Below are positions 40,059 to 52,935 of a stretch of DNA of 64,000 nucleotides, in pieces (position 1 is the first letter of the stretch; every line of letters begins with the position of its first letter). The DNA lies in contig NC_063264.1 of assembly GCF_019578655.1 (NCBI RefSeq), positions 3,658,001 to 3,722,000 on the forward strand. The letters are read 5' to 3'. Position numbers and translations under genes: made by a program. The notes below the pieces were generated by a model that worked only from the letters and a program-made list of their open reading frames with translations, ran no database searches and was not told where the DNA came from. Source of the stretch: Ricinus communis (taxonomy: Eukaryota > Streptophyta > Magnoliopsida > Malpighiales > Euphorbiaceae).

Positions 40059-43000
40059 GTGAGGGAGGCAGTGGACACAATCCAAAAAAATAGTGTGTGA
40101 AGTTAATGAAAAAGAATAGACAGCTTAGCTATATCCAATCATGATTTAACATGTCTGCCTACAGAGACTACAATTCTTTCTTTATTCAAAGTATTTTATC
40201 CACTATGACTTGGACTCATGTGGTCCAGGTTTTGGCCCATTCTCTTTTTTTACCATTATTTCTTTTTTTTTTTTTTTTTTTACATCTCCTGCTTGTATTT
40301 CTATCATCCCCTTAGAATGCACTAATTCTCAAAAACCCATTATTGATTCTTACATTAGACAGCCAGATTTCACAGTGAGTTTACCCGATTTACTTCTAAG
40401 AGATTTCATTAGAAATTTAATTGGTTTAAATGGATATATTCATAGTTTTCAAGTATATCCACAGTCACAAACGTAGCCATTGGAATGCCTTAAACAGAGT
40501 AAATGTCCAAAAACAAGTTTACATAAAAAAGAAGGTCCAGGCTAAGGGGGGGAACCTAGACCCCATCACAGCATGTTAAATTCTTGCTTTTCAAAGGAAC
40601 AGAATCAAAGAAACCATGCATTTTAATTGATTTAAAACATTAACTTTAATCCTCTAAAAAATATATCTCCTTTTTTCTTGTCAGATGGGTCTTTGCCATC
40701 AAATGTTCAATTATGGCAGCTTTCACTATTTTCACTGTTCAAAAAAAAAAGGAAGTGAAATGCCATTGCTTGCAAATAGTATTTATTCTTACCCAGCAGA
40801 AATTAATGCTATTATGAACAAAATTACAATAATCAACATTCAGGGTTTCATATAAAGACAGCTTGCAAAGCTATTTTGGGAAGAGATCATCAATTAAACC
40901 CATAAAGAAGAAACAAAATTTAAAATCAGCTTATCACTGACTAAGATTGCTATGAGATGCTGCATTTACCATCCTTCTTATTCCAGCTATACTGTAGCTG
41001 AAGAACTTGCAGAAGATACTAATGACACTGCCAACATAAATGAATTTTGCAGTATCCCACTGCAATATCAAATCTTATCTCCTAGAGAGAATAGGATTTG
41101 AAATAATATTTTTTTTAAATAACATGTAATATTATTATGTAACTTAGTTTAATGGCGACATCATTGCTAGCAATTCCCACTTTTTATTACTTAAGAAAAA
41201 GAGGAAGTATTTTTTTTCTTTTACAGTTTTATCTTAGATCATGAAAGCTTAAAAAAAAAAAAAAGAATTAAGAAATATTTTAGTGAATAGATACCAAACA
41301 AACAGGAGCATGGCCATATTTTAAGATCTGCTTCACTTGTGCTTAAATATCACCAAGCAATGGCTGGTACTTGTCTGTAAATAACCAAAAAAGAAAAAAG
41401 AAAAGGAAAAGAAGACTCCATTGGTTCAGGTAAAAACAGTAGAATATTCATTGCCTTGATAGAATATGCCAAACCATTCCAGAAGTAAGTAATGTTATGC
41501 ATACAAAATAGATTGCCACTTTGGCTAGCTTTACAAAGTTAGTCCCTTTTCTATATTCTTACACTGCTACTATAGGCTAAGAAACAAATAGCAAGATTGA
41601 ATCAATCATCTGATCCTTCAATTTGCTCAGCCAAAAACAATTCTGATTTGTCAGGAATAATAGTGGCCTAAATTCGTTGGGGTTCTTTTTTCTTTTTTTG
41701 CCCAATAAAAAAGTTGCAATTTTCTTTTAATCCTTAAGTAGAGACATTGTATTATAATAAAGTTGGAATATTTAATGATGGCCTGCTTCTTTTTTTTTTA
41801 ATTATTTAGTAATGGGTTTTATTTTTAAATTGATAGGAGATTCATATTTGGTAGAATGCTATTAAATGATTTGGGCAATAAAATATTTTGGTAGTGCTAT
41901 ATGTTGCTTGGCCTAGAAATGAATGAACGCAAATCATCTGTCAACATATATAATACATAATGCTAGAAAACTTTTGCTTTGTTGTTCAACAAATAGTTAA
42001 TTCAAATGTTATTCATTTCCTCCTTTTTAATGAAAAAAGAAAATGTAATTGTAAAACCTTAATCAGAAGAATATTCATGAGGCCAAATTAATGCTTTTGA
42101 GAAGAGCTTAATAGGAGAGCTTCTTGATTAGTTTGAGCTACCACTGTTAAAATCGAAGGAAGGTCTGAAAATTAACAAATATATCAATTTGGTTGGCCCT
42201 AACAACCAACGAACAGTAGGAAAAGAAAAAATATATTATTGCGTTGTATTGTTTTCTCAAAGTTATAAGGAATCAAAGTTAGATATGAAAGTATAGTTCC
42301 TTAATAAAATCATATATGATAAATATATTACTCTACCTACTCTTTAACTAAATATGAACCCTGATAGAAAAATAAGAACGATCTATACAATAGTCAATGA
42401 TTGGCAAATGATTGTGGAATTTCTGTTGTTTAAACTCTTGTTGCAACAGATTGTGGAAATTTCAAACTGAAAAACTCAAAACAAATTATAATAATAGCCA
42501 ATCTCAAGATCAGTGCAAATCAAGCAAGAATCTTTGATAACATATGACAAGTACTACTAAAATATATAGAAATAAAGATAAAAATAATACTAGCAACAAT
42601 AATAAAACTAGAAATATAGGTCAGCTAAGGAAAGTTGGACATGGCCATTATCATTTTTAAGATAATAGTGATAGAAGATAACCTTATCTAGTTAAAAGAA
42701 GTTGTCAAGATTATCACTGAAATCTTATGTGTTTTCTTTATTCCCTATATTCTTTTAATTTTTGGAAAATGCCCAATTCGGATCTGATATTTGCTATTGC
42801 TAACCCTCCATCACCATTAGCAATGCGCAAGAGTTTTGATTCTATAATTTATTTTCAGCCCTTTGCTAGCTTCCAGAGTGACATGAGGGGCTGTCAGACC
42901 TTTTATAAAGACAGACCTGCAAAACTATTTCAAAGTTTGAAACTGGTACCTTGGCAAGTGCTTCTGCAAAATATAGAGAATCAAGCCAAACCTAATCATT

Positions 43001-43777
43001 CAGGAAAGGGTCACAAGCTAAACTCCAAAGCATGTCGCACCTTTGTCACTACCCAGGCTCCACTCCTGACTTACTTTTTTCAGGTCCTTAAACAAACGGC
43101 TTCTATTCTGTGACAATACCTGACCAAAATGAGCACATAATGTTCTCAGAGGCGTTGCGCTCATGACATCATCACTCTATCTTCCTTTATTGCCATGGTA
43201 CTGATGACTGTCTCTGTCTTATATGACAAAGGCATTGTACCACCAACTACCATTCTAGAGGCCATTACTCAGCTTTATATGCTCCATACAACATGCATCC
43301 TGTAAATGGGCCACAATGCACATTTTTTCTCAAGGTTACTGAGATGGTTCAGTTTGGTCCAGATACAGGACATGGCCTACTTCTGTTCATTGGGAAGCCC
43401 ATCGCAATGGATATGGGACACACAGTTTGGATGCCCATCAATATTGGTAGGTAGATAGAGAAGAAAAACCTGTGACTCCCGCATTCCCAACATCTCTAAG
43501 ACTGAAAGGTTGAGGGGGTTGAACCAGCAGAGTTGTAGTTAATCAATAAACTTGACGGAAGCAGGGTAGTGCTCCAGTATGTCAATCATATAAATTGGTG
43601 TAGCACAAAAGACAGCCCAGTTGAACAAGTGCTCGTTTCCCATAAACTAATAAATCAACCCCTTGCTATCTGCTCCTTAATCCAATGTCTGTGATCCGAA
43701 GCTAATTGAGCGTAAGTGCAAGCGCAGAAACTAGATGGATAATCTTTTTATCAAGTAAATTGACTGAAAATAAATTA

Positions 43778-45565
43778 TTATGCATCAAATGTCACTATGT
43801 CAAATGTCAATGATTTGGTCTCTGGAAGATGATCAGCAAGCTTCAGCTGATCCATGATATTGTTTAACATATCATATAAATCACATGATTCAGAATGCGA
43901 TCCATCAAAGGCAATAAATTTGCGAACTAAACCGTTCACTTCTATCCAGCTATGCCCTGGTTTCTTCTCAATGCCTTTCCCTTTCATTATCTTTCTTACA
44001 TGTGCAGCTGCATCCCATTTACCATATTCTGAATACATATTTGCTAGGAGTGCATATCTACCACTGTGACTGGGCTGAAGCCTGATTAAAAGATTCCCTA
44101 CATATTCCCCTAGGTTAAAAGCCTTGTGTATCATACAGGCACCAAACAGAGCTCCCCATACACCAGGTGTAGGCTTCACTGGCATATCTTCAATCAACTT
44201 TATTGCATCCTCCAAGTACCCTGCCCGACCTAGTAGATCAACCATACAACCATAATGATCTACATTCGGCTCCAAATTATACATGTGCTTCATCATATCA
44301 AACAATCCACGTCCAATGTGTACAAGACCTCCATGAGCACAAGCATTGAGAATACCAACGAAGGTAACTCCATTTGGCTGAACCCCGTTACTAATCATGT
44401 GACTGAAAAGATTCAACGAGCTTAAGGCGTCTCCATGCATTGCCAAACCATTAATCATGGCAGTCCAAGTGTAGACATTTTTTATATGCAACTTATTGAA
44501 CACCACATAAGCCTCACTTATACAGCCACATTTTGCATACATATCTATCAGTGCTGTCCCAAGAATTGAATTCATTTCTAACGAGTTCCTATCTATATAA
44601 TCATGCACCCATCTTCCTCGATCCAATGCACCCAGTTGAGCTGAAGCAGTGAGAACACTAGACAAAGTACATTGGTTAGGTCTAACATCAGTCAGTAGCA
44701 TGTCCTGAAAGAGAAGTAATGCATCCTTGAATCTATTACATTGCACATAACCAGCTATCAACGCACTCCAACAAACGATATTTTTCACTGGCATTTCATT
44801 AAACAGTTTACAGGCGTCATCACAATAACCGCATTTACAGTACATATCTAGTAGAGAACTACCAATATAAACATCCCATTTCACTCTTCCTGATTCTACA
44901 TAAAAACCATGAACCCATCTTCCAAACCAAACATCACCAGCCATCCCTGCTGCACAAAGAACACTAACAACAGTTATCTCATCAATCTTCACACCCATTG
45001 ATCTCATCTTTTTGAAACATTTTATTCCATCAACAGGAAAACCGTTTCTAACATACCCATCAATCATTGCAGTCCAAGTAACCAAATTCCTATGTGGACT
45101 TTCATCAAGCACTTGATGTGCAAACTGAACGCACCCACAGTTTGAAAATGCAGTGATCAGAGAATTTGTCACCGAATTGTCAAAATCCAAGCCGTACTTC
45201 ACGATATGAGCGTAAATGTCAAATGGTTTTCGATTTTCCAACTGCGGATACGACTTGAGAAGCAAATTGTATGTTTGGTTATCTGGAAGAATACCAATTC
45301 GGCGCATTATTGTATAATAAAGAAGAGATTTTTGGGGTTGAAAACTGATAGAGAAGCCACTGATAATGGTGTTCCATAAATGGATGGTACTGGGTAGTGT
45401 CTCAATGTGGTCGGTTTGGTATAGAGTAGGGGAATGGAGGCGTTTAGTAAGGAAGAACGTGTGGTCCGAGAGGCCATGAGTGATGAGAAAAGAGTGAATT
45501 TGCTTGAAATGTTTTAAAATTTTGTGATGGTATAGTAATGTGGTCAGCTCCTTGCTTGCAGACAT
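43778..45565 (-). CDS. Pentatricopeptide repeat protein, PLS class with E-type C-terminus
   Basis: One uninterrupted minus-strand ORF of 595 aa from ATG 45565 to TGA/TAA at 43778, intronless as is usual for this family. Repeats of about 31-36 residues run through most of the protein; typical phrases are NLVTWTAMIDGYVRNG, SSLLDMYCKCG, NIVCWSALIAGYVQ, TALIDMYAKCGCISEA and DHYGCMVDLLGRAG. The C-terminus (from about residue 480) is an E motif (GVWGALFGACMIH, YALLANMYSEYGKWD, GHSWIEVNG) without a terminal DYW deaminase. Such proteins bind specific organellar RNAs and usually guide C-to-U editing with partner proteins. The N-terminal leader before the repeats is very short, so the organelle cannot be told. 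It resembles the Arabidopsis At1g50270 group, from memory and with low certainty. Confidence 0.95.
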   Translation of the reverse strand: MSASKELTTLLYHHKILKHFKQIHSFLITHGLSDHTFFLTKRLHSPTLYQTDHIETLPSTIHLWNTIISGFSISFQPQKSLLYYTIMRRIGILPDNQTYNLLLKSYPQLENRKPFDIYAHIVKYGLDFDNSVTNSLITAFSNCGCVQFAHQVLDESPHRNLVTWTAMIDGYVRNGFPVDGIKCFKKMRSMGVKIDEITVVSVLCAAGMAGDVWFGRWVHGFYVESGRVKWDVYIGSSLLDMYCKCGYCDDACKLFNEMPVKNIVCWSALIAGYVQCNRFKDALLLFQDMLLTDVRPNQCTLSSVLTASAQLGALDRGRWVHDYIDRNSLEMNSILGTALIDMYAKCGCISEAYVVFNKLHIKNVYTWTAMINGLAMHGDALSSLNLFSHMISNGVQPNGVTFVGILNACAHGGLVHIGRGLFDMMKHMYNLEPNVDHYGCMVDLLGRAGYLEDAIKLIEDMPVKPTPGVWGALFGACMIHKAFNLGEYVGNLLIRLQPSHSGRYALLANMYSEYGKWDAAAHVRKIMKGKGIEKKPGHSWIEVNGLVRKFIAFDGSHSESCDLYDMLNNIMDQLKLADHLPETKSLTFDIVTFDA

Positions 45566-46238
45566 TCATTCTCTGCTCATAAAATGAAGATCAGCGACAA
45601 TCAACAGGCATGTATGGTGTCTATATATAGTTTGCGGTTCAAAACATGATACTGGACCATATATATATATTGTTTTTTCCTGAAAGAGAGATTTTTAATT
45701 AGATGAAAAATAGAAGTTATAAGTATTGATTATCTACAGTATTAAATGAGAAAGTTAATGCAAAATATTTTTGATAATGATTAACAACTAACAACAGAAT
45801 AGAATGTCTGCAAGCAACTAATTGGCTAGACTGACCTTCTTTCTAGTGGTTATCGGGACATCATATCCATCAACATTAATCGTACAACAGAGACCAACTT
45901 TTCTTAGATTGTGCACATACGCGAAAAAAAGGAAAAACCTATTTGCTATCACATCTTGCTTAAGGAAGTCTATAATGCTATCTGGTGGATTAAGCTATAT
46001 ATTGAGAACCTATACAGAAGTTAAAACCCATACGTATCAGCATATCAATTCGCTTCCCTATAAATATGATGGATTTGATTTGTTTTTTTTTTTTCCATGG
46101 ACAAGACACAAATCGTTGGCTGAAAACATTCTTATTGATGAGACTTTTATTTTTACACCAGCCTAACTACATCGACGGGATAAAAGCATAATTTGTCAAT
46201 TTAAAGTGGAGTTTTCAGTCAGGGTGTGGTGCAGCTGA
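45566..46238. other. PPR upstream region and intergenic DNA
   Basis: Presumed promoter of the minus-strand PPR gene followed by non-coding sequence. A short (AT)n run lies at about 45659-45670. The plus-strand open frame 45822-46166 has no recognisable domain. Confidence 0.45.
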
Positions 46239-46517
46239 TTCAAAAATCTTTCTAATGGTCCTATTGTCAAGGAGATTTTGCGTATGCTTAGCAGAGACTG
46301 GGAAGTGAAGGTCGTTCATGTTTACAGAGAAGCTAATTTCGCTCAGAGTTGGCTTGCTGCGTATGCTCGTTCTCGTGCTGTTGGTTATCATCTCATTTCT
46401 GATTCCCTTGCAGGTATGAAGTATTGGTTATTTAATGATCTTTCCGCTGTCTCTAGCTCTCTCTCCGTTAGTTTAACCTCTAAACTATTTGAAATGTACA
46501 ATTTAAACCTTTTCTAG
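46239..46517 (+). mobile_element. LINE-type RNase H C-terminal fragment
   Basis: An open frame bounded upstream by TGA contains NGPIVKEILRMLSRDWEV, then VVHVYREANFAQSWLAAYA. This is the characteristic last part of the RNase H domain found at the 3' end of plant LINEs and related host-like RNase H genes (strand plus the HVYREAN...DWLA helix, here with QSWLA). The catalytic N-terminal half is absent, and an upstream frame break is likely. It is a separate remnant from the one at 32977-33935 and lies in the opposite orientation. Confidence 0.65.
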
Positions 46518-46690
46518 AGACTCAAGTGCATCAGCTTCGGTGGCGTCCCGCTCCTACGGAGATCGCTCCGAAGAACTACGCGGCGGTTGTGGCTTATCCC
46601 CACCCCGACCGGCAGCTGCTGGGTCTCCCCATCTCTCCTAAACTTCCCCCGGTCTCCAATTTGGCCACCCGATTTTCAATGACTACTTAA
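46483..46690 (+). other. GC-rich coding-like island of unknown origin
   Basis: About 46530-46655 is clearly GC-richer than the surrounding AT-rich DNA. One plus frame is open from 46483 to a TAA at 46688-46690 (about 68 codons) and reads like real protein: LRWRPAPTEIAPKNYAAVV, then PHPDRQLLGLPISPKLPPVS. It begins in a different frame directly after the LINE RNase H fragment. It may be a piece of another element's ORF1 or of a captured gene. No ATG or splice site defines a gene, and the family is not recognised. Confidence 0.4.
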
Positions 46691-47341
46691 ACTTTTTGTA
46701 TGGCTGAATTTCGCCATTTAAGAAATAATTGAATTATAATGATATTAATTATATAAATAAATTTATATATTAACTTTTTCTTGTATGTTTTAAATTTTAA
46801 ATTAATTAGTAAAAATAATACAGAGAACGATAAAAAAGTTATAATGGTAGAGTTGGATTGCAAAATTTTTATACTTTTATTTTTTAATAATAATATGATA
46901 ATTTTTTATCTAAAAAGTATTGATGGTAGTGATAGAAAAATATTGGATTGGTTTTGACGTTTTAATAGATTTGTGATAATTTAAAAACATTTATATTTAT
47001 TTTTTTCTAATTTTTTAATTTTGAAAAATAAAATTTAATTGAACCTCAAACTTTACAATCAAATTTAACTTGGCTATCTTTTCACTCTCTTGTTATAATG
47101 CGGGTAACTGACTTGTCAAAAAAATGAGTTAAGTTGAACATATTCAATAAGTTTAAGAGTTAAATTGAAATAAAAGTGAATAATGACGAAATTGAATTCG
47201 ACTGCAAAGTTGGAGGACCAAATTTAACCTTATTCCTTCAAAAACCCACTTCTATTTGGATCTGGTCACGAAACGCCTAAATTAGATCCATAATTACCAA
47301 ATCACCACGGCCAAACAAATCCCTACTGCGTGGCAGCAGTG
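46691..47341. other. Intergenic region and LFR promoter/leader
   Basis: AT-rich up to about 47210, then a more balanced stretch that should hold the LFR leader. No other feature seen. Confidence 0.45.
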
Positions 47342-50300
47342 ATGCAGAAAAGAGAGCAGAACAAGTCCGGTGGCTCAGCTGGTGGCGCCACCGCACCATC
47401 GGCCAAGAGAGGCCGTCCTTTTGGCAGTACAAGTAGTAACATCACATCCTCTGGGTCCGGCGGTGACACTGTAGCACCACTGAATCTTCTTGGTCCATCG
47501 CTTCAAGTTCACACCTCATTTGTGGGTCGGTCATATCAAATCAAACAAAAAATCCCTAAGTAACTAATAATCACTGATTCTCATTTATTATAGTTTTGAT
47601 TGTTATTTCAGATCAAAATAATAAGAGAATAGTGTTGGCGCTGCAAAGTGGATTAAAGAGCGAGTTAACATGGGCACTAAACACGCTTACACTGCTATCC
47701 TTCAAAGAGAAAGAAGATATGAGAAAAGATTCTCTTTGTAAAATCTCTGGCTTGCTTGATGCTCTTCTCCAAGTTGTATGTATTTTTATGTTCAATTTTA
47801 TTTTCTAATTTAATTAGGCAAAGAGTAGTTATCCTATTTAGGTATGTCATTAGGGTTTATGTCAATCTAAATATATTGAGATTAGCATTTTAAAGTATGG
47901 AAAATAATGTGTCAACGACATTATATTGTACTTAAACTTATGATGTGAATATATCTTTTTTTAAATACTTGGTTAATGAAATTGCTAATGTGTGAATATG
48001 AAACAGATAGATGACTGGCGTGATATAGCTCCTCCCAAAGATCTCAGCAAAACGCCTAGGGTTAGAACATTAGGAGCTAATTCTCTGGTTACAGGATTTG
48101 GTAATGGATATGAAGCATTAGGTTTAAACAATGCTCCAGGGTAAGTGTGGTATAATAGTTTCTGAAAGTTTTTCTTGACTTCATAACTATGGAGTGTAAA
48201 TGTAGGGGTAATGTCTGTGTAGCAGATTAGGGTCAGGTTCTTCTGCAACTGAAGCTCCAGGGCAGAAGAATGCAGCCAAAATTCGCCCTTCAGAGTGGTG
48301 GTTTGATGAGGATGGCCTTTTTAATTTAGATGAGGAAGGACGGGCAGAAAAGCAGCAGTGTGCTGTGGCTGCTTCAAATATCATACGCAACTTTTCTTTC
48401 ATGCCAGAGAATGAGGTCATTATGGCTCAACATCGGCATTGCTTGGAAACTGTATTCCAATGTATAGAAGATCATATTACTGGTAAGAACTAAGAAGAGT
48501 TGGTTTTACATGTGCATGATGGGATACTGTTATTTTATTTGCTCTTATTTATGCTTGTCAAGTTATCTCTATTTTGTTTCCGAACTAATTGAGGCTTTAT
48601 TCCTTGAATCCTTTCCCTCATTCAGCTTGGTTTAGTTCATGATTGTTAAACTATTCTAAATTGGCCTTCAGCATATCCAGTCATCCATCTGGCCTTAGAA
48701 TGGCTATGCCTGATCCAACATGCATAAAGGCAAAATCTGACTTAGGTGAAATTAGTTATGCCAGTCAAATTTTTTGGAGAATTTCATCTAGAATTAGATG
48801 AGCTTGAGTTGCTCGAGTAATTACCATAGGAAGAGAAATGTAATCTTACAAGGTGCAGCCCACAAATATTAATTGGGATCCATACGGAACAAAAGCACGT
48901 TGTGTCCTCTCCTGCACACAAATTCTCTTTGGCTGCAATTGTATGTAAAAATCAGTAACAGAGACTAAGCCATTTGCTCGGAATATTCTTCATGGAAGCA
49001 ATTTGTGGATAATTTGTAGTTTTTGGCGGTAGCTGCAGAAGGAGATAACTTCTTTTGTACATTACTCTGCAGATTATGGTGTGAAGCTCAAATGATAAAT
49101 GTGCTGTCTGTTAGATTTTTTATGACTCATTCTTTTATAGATTGTGGAGAAGCCTCGTGAAAAAACTTTTGCTTTGTATTCTAAGGCCAAGATAAACATG
49201 AAAGCAAGAGTGCTCTTTAGGTTATAGTCCAAGTTAAGCGGACTGCACATCTGTGATGTGCCTTCATGAAAAGGGTAAAGTCTATTGGTGTATGTACGGT
49301 TGTGAGACAGTTATAAGTCAATTGTCTCGTACTACAGTGCCTGATGTGTTGGGACTTGGTATTTCTGGATTACAAGGATTAGCAGGGCATCAAAGTGTGC
49401 AAATTTCCATGAATTTTATGGAGTCGGTTCTGGTTGGGAAACAATGGTGAATCTCAAAATAGTTGTGACTGGAAGAGTTCCCCAGAAAACAAAGGTCTTT
49501 TAGTTTAACATTGTGCATTGAATAGTGGAAAACGAGTAGCAAGAAAGAGAGGTGACAAATTGTAAATTCTCACCTTTGCTTTCACTGTCAGAGGAGAGAG
49601 ATAGATAAAAACGTGAGTGTAGAATGAGACGTAGGGTTCCACATTGTTGGAAGTCCTTGAAGTTTCTAGCTAATCTTGTTGTGTTATTACCTTTTCTTTT
49701 TCTCGTTTGCACAATTCCTACTTTGTTATAAAATGCTGGTTAACAGTCGTTTATTTTGACAGAGGATGAGGAACTTGTTACAAATGCTCTTGAAACAATA
49801 GTAAATTTGGCTCCACTACTTGATCTTCGAATTTTCAGTTCAGCGAAGCCATCTTTTATCAAAATAACGTGAGAAATCTATTGTGCTTAGATTTTAAAAT
49901 GCTCTTATGACTGCAATGTGAGATTGATAACTTAGCTAATTCTTTATGCTGAACAGTGAGAAACGTGCAGTTCAAGCTATTATGGGGATGCTGGGTTCTG
50001 CAGTTAGGGCTTGGCACTGTGCTGCCGCTGAATTACTTGGCCGCATGATTATAAATCCTGACAATGAACCATTTCTACTTCCTTTTGTTCCACAGGTTTG
50101 TGCTACTCAACAAACAATGTTTTGTTTTCATGTTTTTATATGAGATAATATAAATGATGCCTAAACGTGTACTGCAGATACATAAGCGTTTGGTAGATCT
50201 TATGAGCATACAAGCAGTAGATGCACAAGCAGCAGCTGTTGGTGCCCTCTATAACCTAGCCGAAGTTAATATGGACTGTAGATTGAAGCTTGCCAGCGAG

Positions 50301-50720
50301 CGATGGTGATGCTCTATTTATTTCAAAAATTACATAATGCACAGGCAAACTTTATAGCTAGGTGTCCTACTGTTAACGTTTATTGATTTTACAGCTAGGA
50401 TCTTATTTTACTTTTTGTCAGTAGGATGGCATGACCCTTTTCTTTGTTGGTTTATCAAATGCAGGGCTGTTGATCGGCTACTGAAAGTGATTAAGATGCC
50501 GCATCCTGTACCCGAAGTTTGCCGGAAAGCAGCAATGATACTGGAGAGCCTGGTCTCTGAGCCTCAGAACAGGGCCTTGCTGCTTGCTTATGAGAATGCA
50601 TTTGCAGAGATTCTCTTCTCAGAGAGCAGATATTCTGATACATTTGCGAGGATTTTGTATGAGCTGACATCTAGACCAAACAACAAATTCGCAGCAGCTC
50701 GTGGTGTTTGGGGCATGTGA
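47342..50720 (+). CDS. LFR: LFR: armadillo-type SWI/SNF-associated protein (LEAF AND FLOWER RELATED)
   Basis: Eight exons: 47342-47525, 47612-47775, 48007-48140, 48226-48482, 49763-49868, 49957-50095, 50178-50305 and 50465-50720. They give 455 aa with every phase consistent. The start MQKREQ at 47342 matches the family; the open frame begins four codons earlier at a GTG, which is ignored. Residues 22-28 (KRGRPFG) form an AT-hook-like motif. The rest is an alpha-helical armadillo/ARID2-like repeat protein, with typical segments RIVLALQSGLKSELTWALNT, LTLLSFKEKED, NIIRNFSFMPENEV, AAELLGRMIINPDNEPF and VDRLLKVIKMPHPVPEVC, ending GVWGM. In Arabidopsis LFR is a nuclear subunit of SWI/SNF chromatin-remodelling complexes needed for leaf and flower development. 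Intron 4 is 1.28 kb. Compared with my memory of Arabidopsis LFR, about two residues are missing after the KEKEDMRKD stretch. Confidence 0.96.
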
Positions 50721-52482
50721 TTAAAAGCCTGCATCACTAAGCCATCTAGCTTCAACAGGCAAGATTGTTGTTATAAATTTGGTTATTATTTAGTCTTTGT
50801 AAATGTCAGCAGGCGTTTAGGTTCAATTAGTCATAGCTGATGTCATCATTTTCTATTTATTTTGCATTGTTGTTTCATCAAGTTGCAGCTCGCTCTCTCT
50901 CTCTCTCTGGATGAGCTTATTTTGTAGCTGGGTATGATAAACAAACACTAGAATAGTCACCCTCTTTAATTAGTACGATGGCATGATTGGAGAGCTGATG
51001 TAGGAGAGATTTAGAGTAAGCTGTTCTAAGGTTAAATTACCGGAAATAGAGAAGTGAAAGGTTTAAAACTGTTGTTTATTACAGGATCTCAATGATATTT
51101 AATGAGCAAAGAAAAGGTAGAAACTTTTTTAAGAATTACACCTAAAAGCTCTTGAGAGAGTCACGCCCAAAAACTGGTTAATTTGCAGAAAATGGAGAAG
51201 TTAAAGGTTGAAATGATATTTTAATTAGCAAAGAAAGGATGGGAAACCTTCTAAAATTACAGCTAGAAGCTTTTGAGAAGCACACCCAAGAAAAGGTTCC
51301 TTCGGAATCACATCTCATCCAGGGAAGAATTGATTCACATGATCAAAATTAGCAACAGGTAATAGACCGTCGGTACTAAAGTTTTATCATTCTCGTCTTA
51401 TTGGTATCAATCCTGCAACACTTTCTTTTATTTTTTTTAGTAGGACACTTTTTATTCTTTTCATGCTATAGTAGCTATTGGTATTCCCTCTAATTTTAGA
51501 TGACTACGTGGCAATCGTATTTAATATATGTGCAACAGTCGGCACAAACATTATTAGCCAATCCACTTTAACTAATCTAATAATTTTTCCTAGTCAGCTT
51601 GTGGGTCCTACTCTCTCATTAACCCTAAACCACTTACATTTTCTCTTATTCACTGAACCCTAAATCAATTTTACCCTTCTCTCTTTTGCTACTTATCTTT
51701 CTCATTTCAAATTGTCCAATACAATCAGACCATCCCATATTCTCTTTTATCTTCAACGAAAATCCCCATAAACTAAAATCCATATGATAAAATCTTAGAA
51801 ACTCATCGCCATTAATTGGAAAATTGTTGACTCCATCAGAACAAGACTCAGCTTCCACACCATCAATGATCCTTGTTCTCTGCACCATCAATAGTGTTCT
51901 TGCCGATTACAATCTCCAGTGGGCAGGCTGATATCTAGCAGCGGAGCAATTTGTCAGTCGCCATCGCTAATAGTCAAGTCTCCAGCATTGCCATAACAGC
52001 CTCTAATGCAAGTAGTTCTAGCATCTTTGGCGTCAACAACGTTGCCATCTCCTCTATTTGCTGTGACATCTCCAACATTGGCACCTCTGCTTCTTTTTCT
52101 TTTTTCTTTTTTTAAATTCATATGCAATATAAAAAAAATTTAACAAGCTTCTAAACTTGGTGGTTTGAGTCTCAACTCATTAGGCCAGATTTGCTGCAAT
52201 GGTTTGATATACTTCAATATATCAGAAAAACTAACAGTGTTACTTTAAAGCTGGTGTTGCTATTGATGGATCCTTTAAATTGGCATATAGAATGTTCCAT
52301 CATTTTTTAATTAATCAAGAAACATTTTAGTAAAAGAATAAAAGGACACTCATCTTGAAAATATGATATTTTTATAGTTTGGTCCTTCTCTATTGAGGCT
52401 TTTGATGTAATAATGTCGTCTTTAAGAATTTGCTTTTGTCTTTCCTTTACATGTGTGATTTGAGTGAGACCTTTTTCCACCT

Positions 52483-52935
52483 CTGTAGGAATAAAACTGT
52501 AAATACCCATTGAATGTTGTTCACGCACTATATAGACCTAACTTTGAGTGAGTTTATTGTGTTTCTACCATGCTGTTTAAAAATTATTAACTTAAGAATC
52601 CATCAGCTTGAATTTATTTTTATTTGCTCTTCCCGTATTGAAGAAGCTTTTAATGGGTATTCAGATTTATCATTTATAATGCCAGAGAAAGCCTTTCAGG
52701 TGGACTGTTAAATTCAATTCAATTCAATCAGTCTATATATCAGCTATTTAAGAACTGGTACTTTTTCTTCTCTGTGGGAATAAAACTGTATATACTCTCT
52801 GAATGTTGTTCATGCACTATGTAAAATGTATTCACTTTCTAAGTTTGAGTGAGTCTACAGTATTTACGTATTTCTAGTCAGATTATATGATTGAATCAAA
52901 GATACATCGGTTTGAATTTATTTATTTTATTTTGT
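52483..52935. repeat. Diverged direct duplication, offset about 290 bp
   Basis: Stretches 52483-52625 and 52771-52935 share GGAATAAAACTGTA(A/T)ATAC, TGAATGTTGTTCA(C/T)GCACTAT, TTTGAGTGAGT and TTGAATTTATTT in the same order with indels between. Old tandem duplication; content non-coding. Confidence 0.75.

Larger units (their letters stand above)
37168..43777. other. Intergenic region between DUF506 and PPR genes
   Basis: No supported gene in 6.6 kb. Poly-A/T and purine repeats are frequent. Minus-strand open frames at 37151-37531 and 38906-39271 (121 codons) and a plus-strand one at 42727-43113 (128 codons) show no domain, codon pattern or splice context I can support. From about 42750 to 43700 the base composition is more balanced than the surroundings, which could mean a decayed coding or repeat segment. 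Confidence 0.5.

Noticed and set aside
42727..43113. 128-codon plus-strand ORF near the PPR gene
   Set aside because: Does not begin at a convincing ATG, shows no recognisable family and no exon continuation; kept only as part of the intergenic note.
49253..49450. 65-codon ORF in LFR intron 4
   Set aside because: Sits inside a well-defined intron and has no domain or splice-compatible role.
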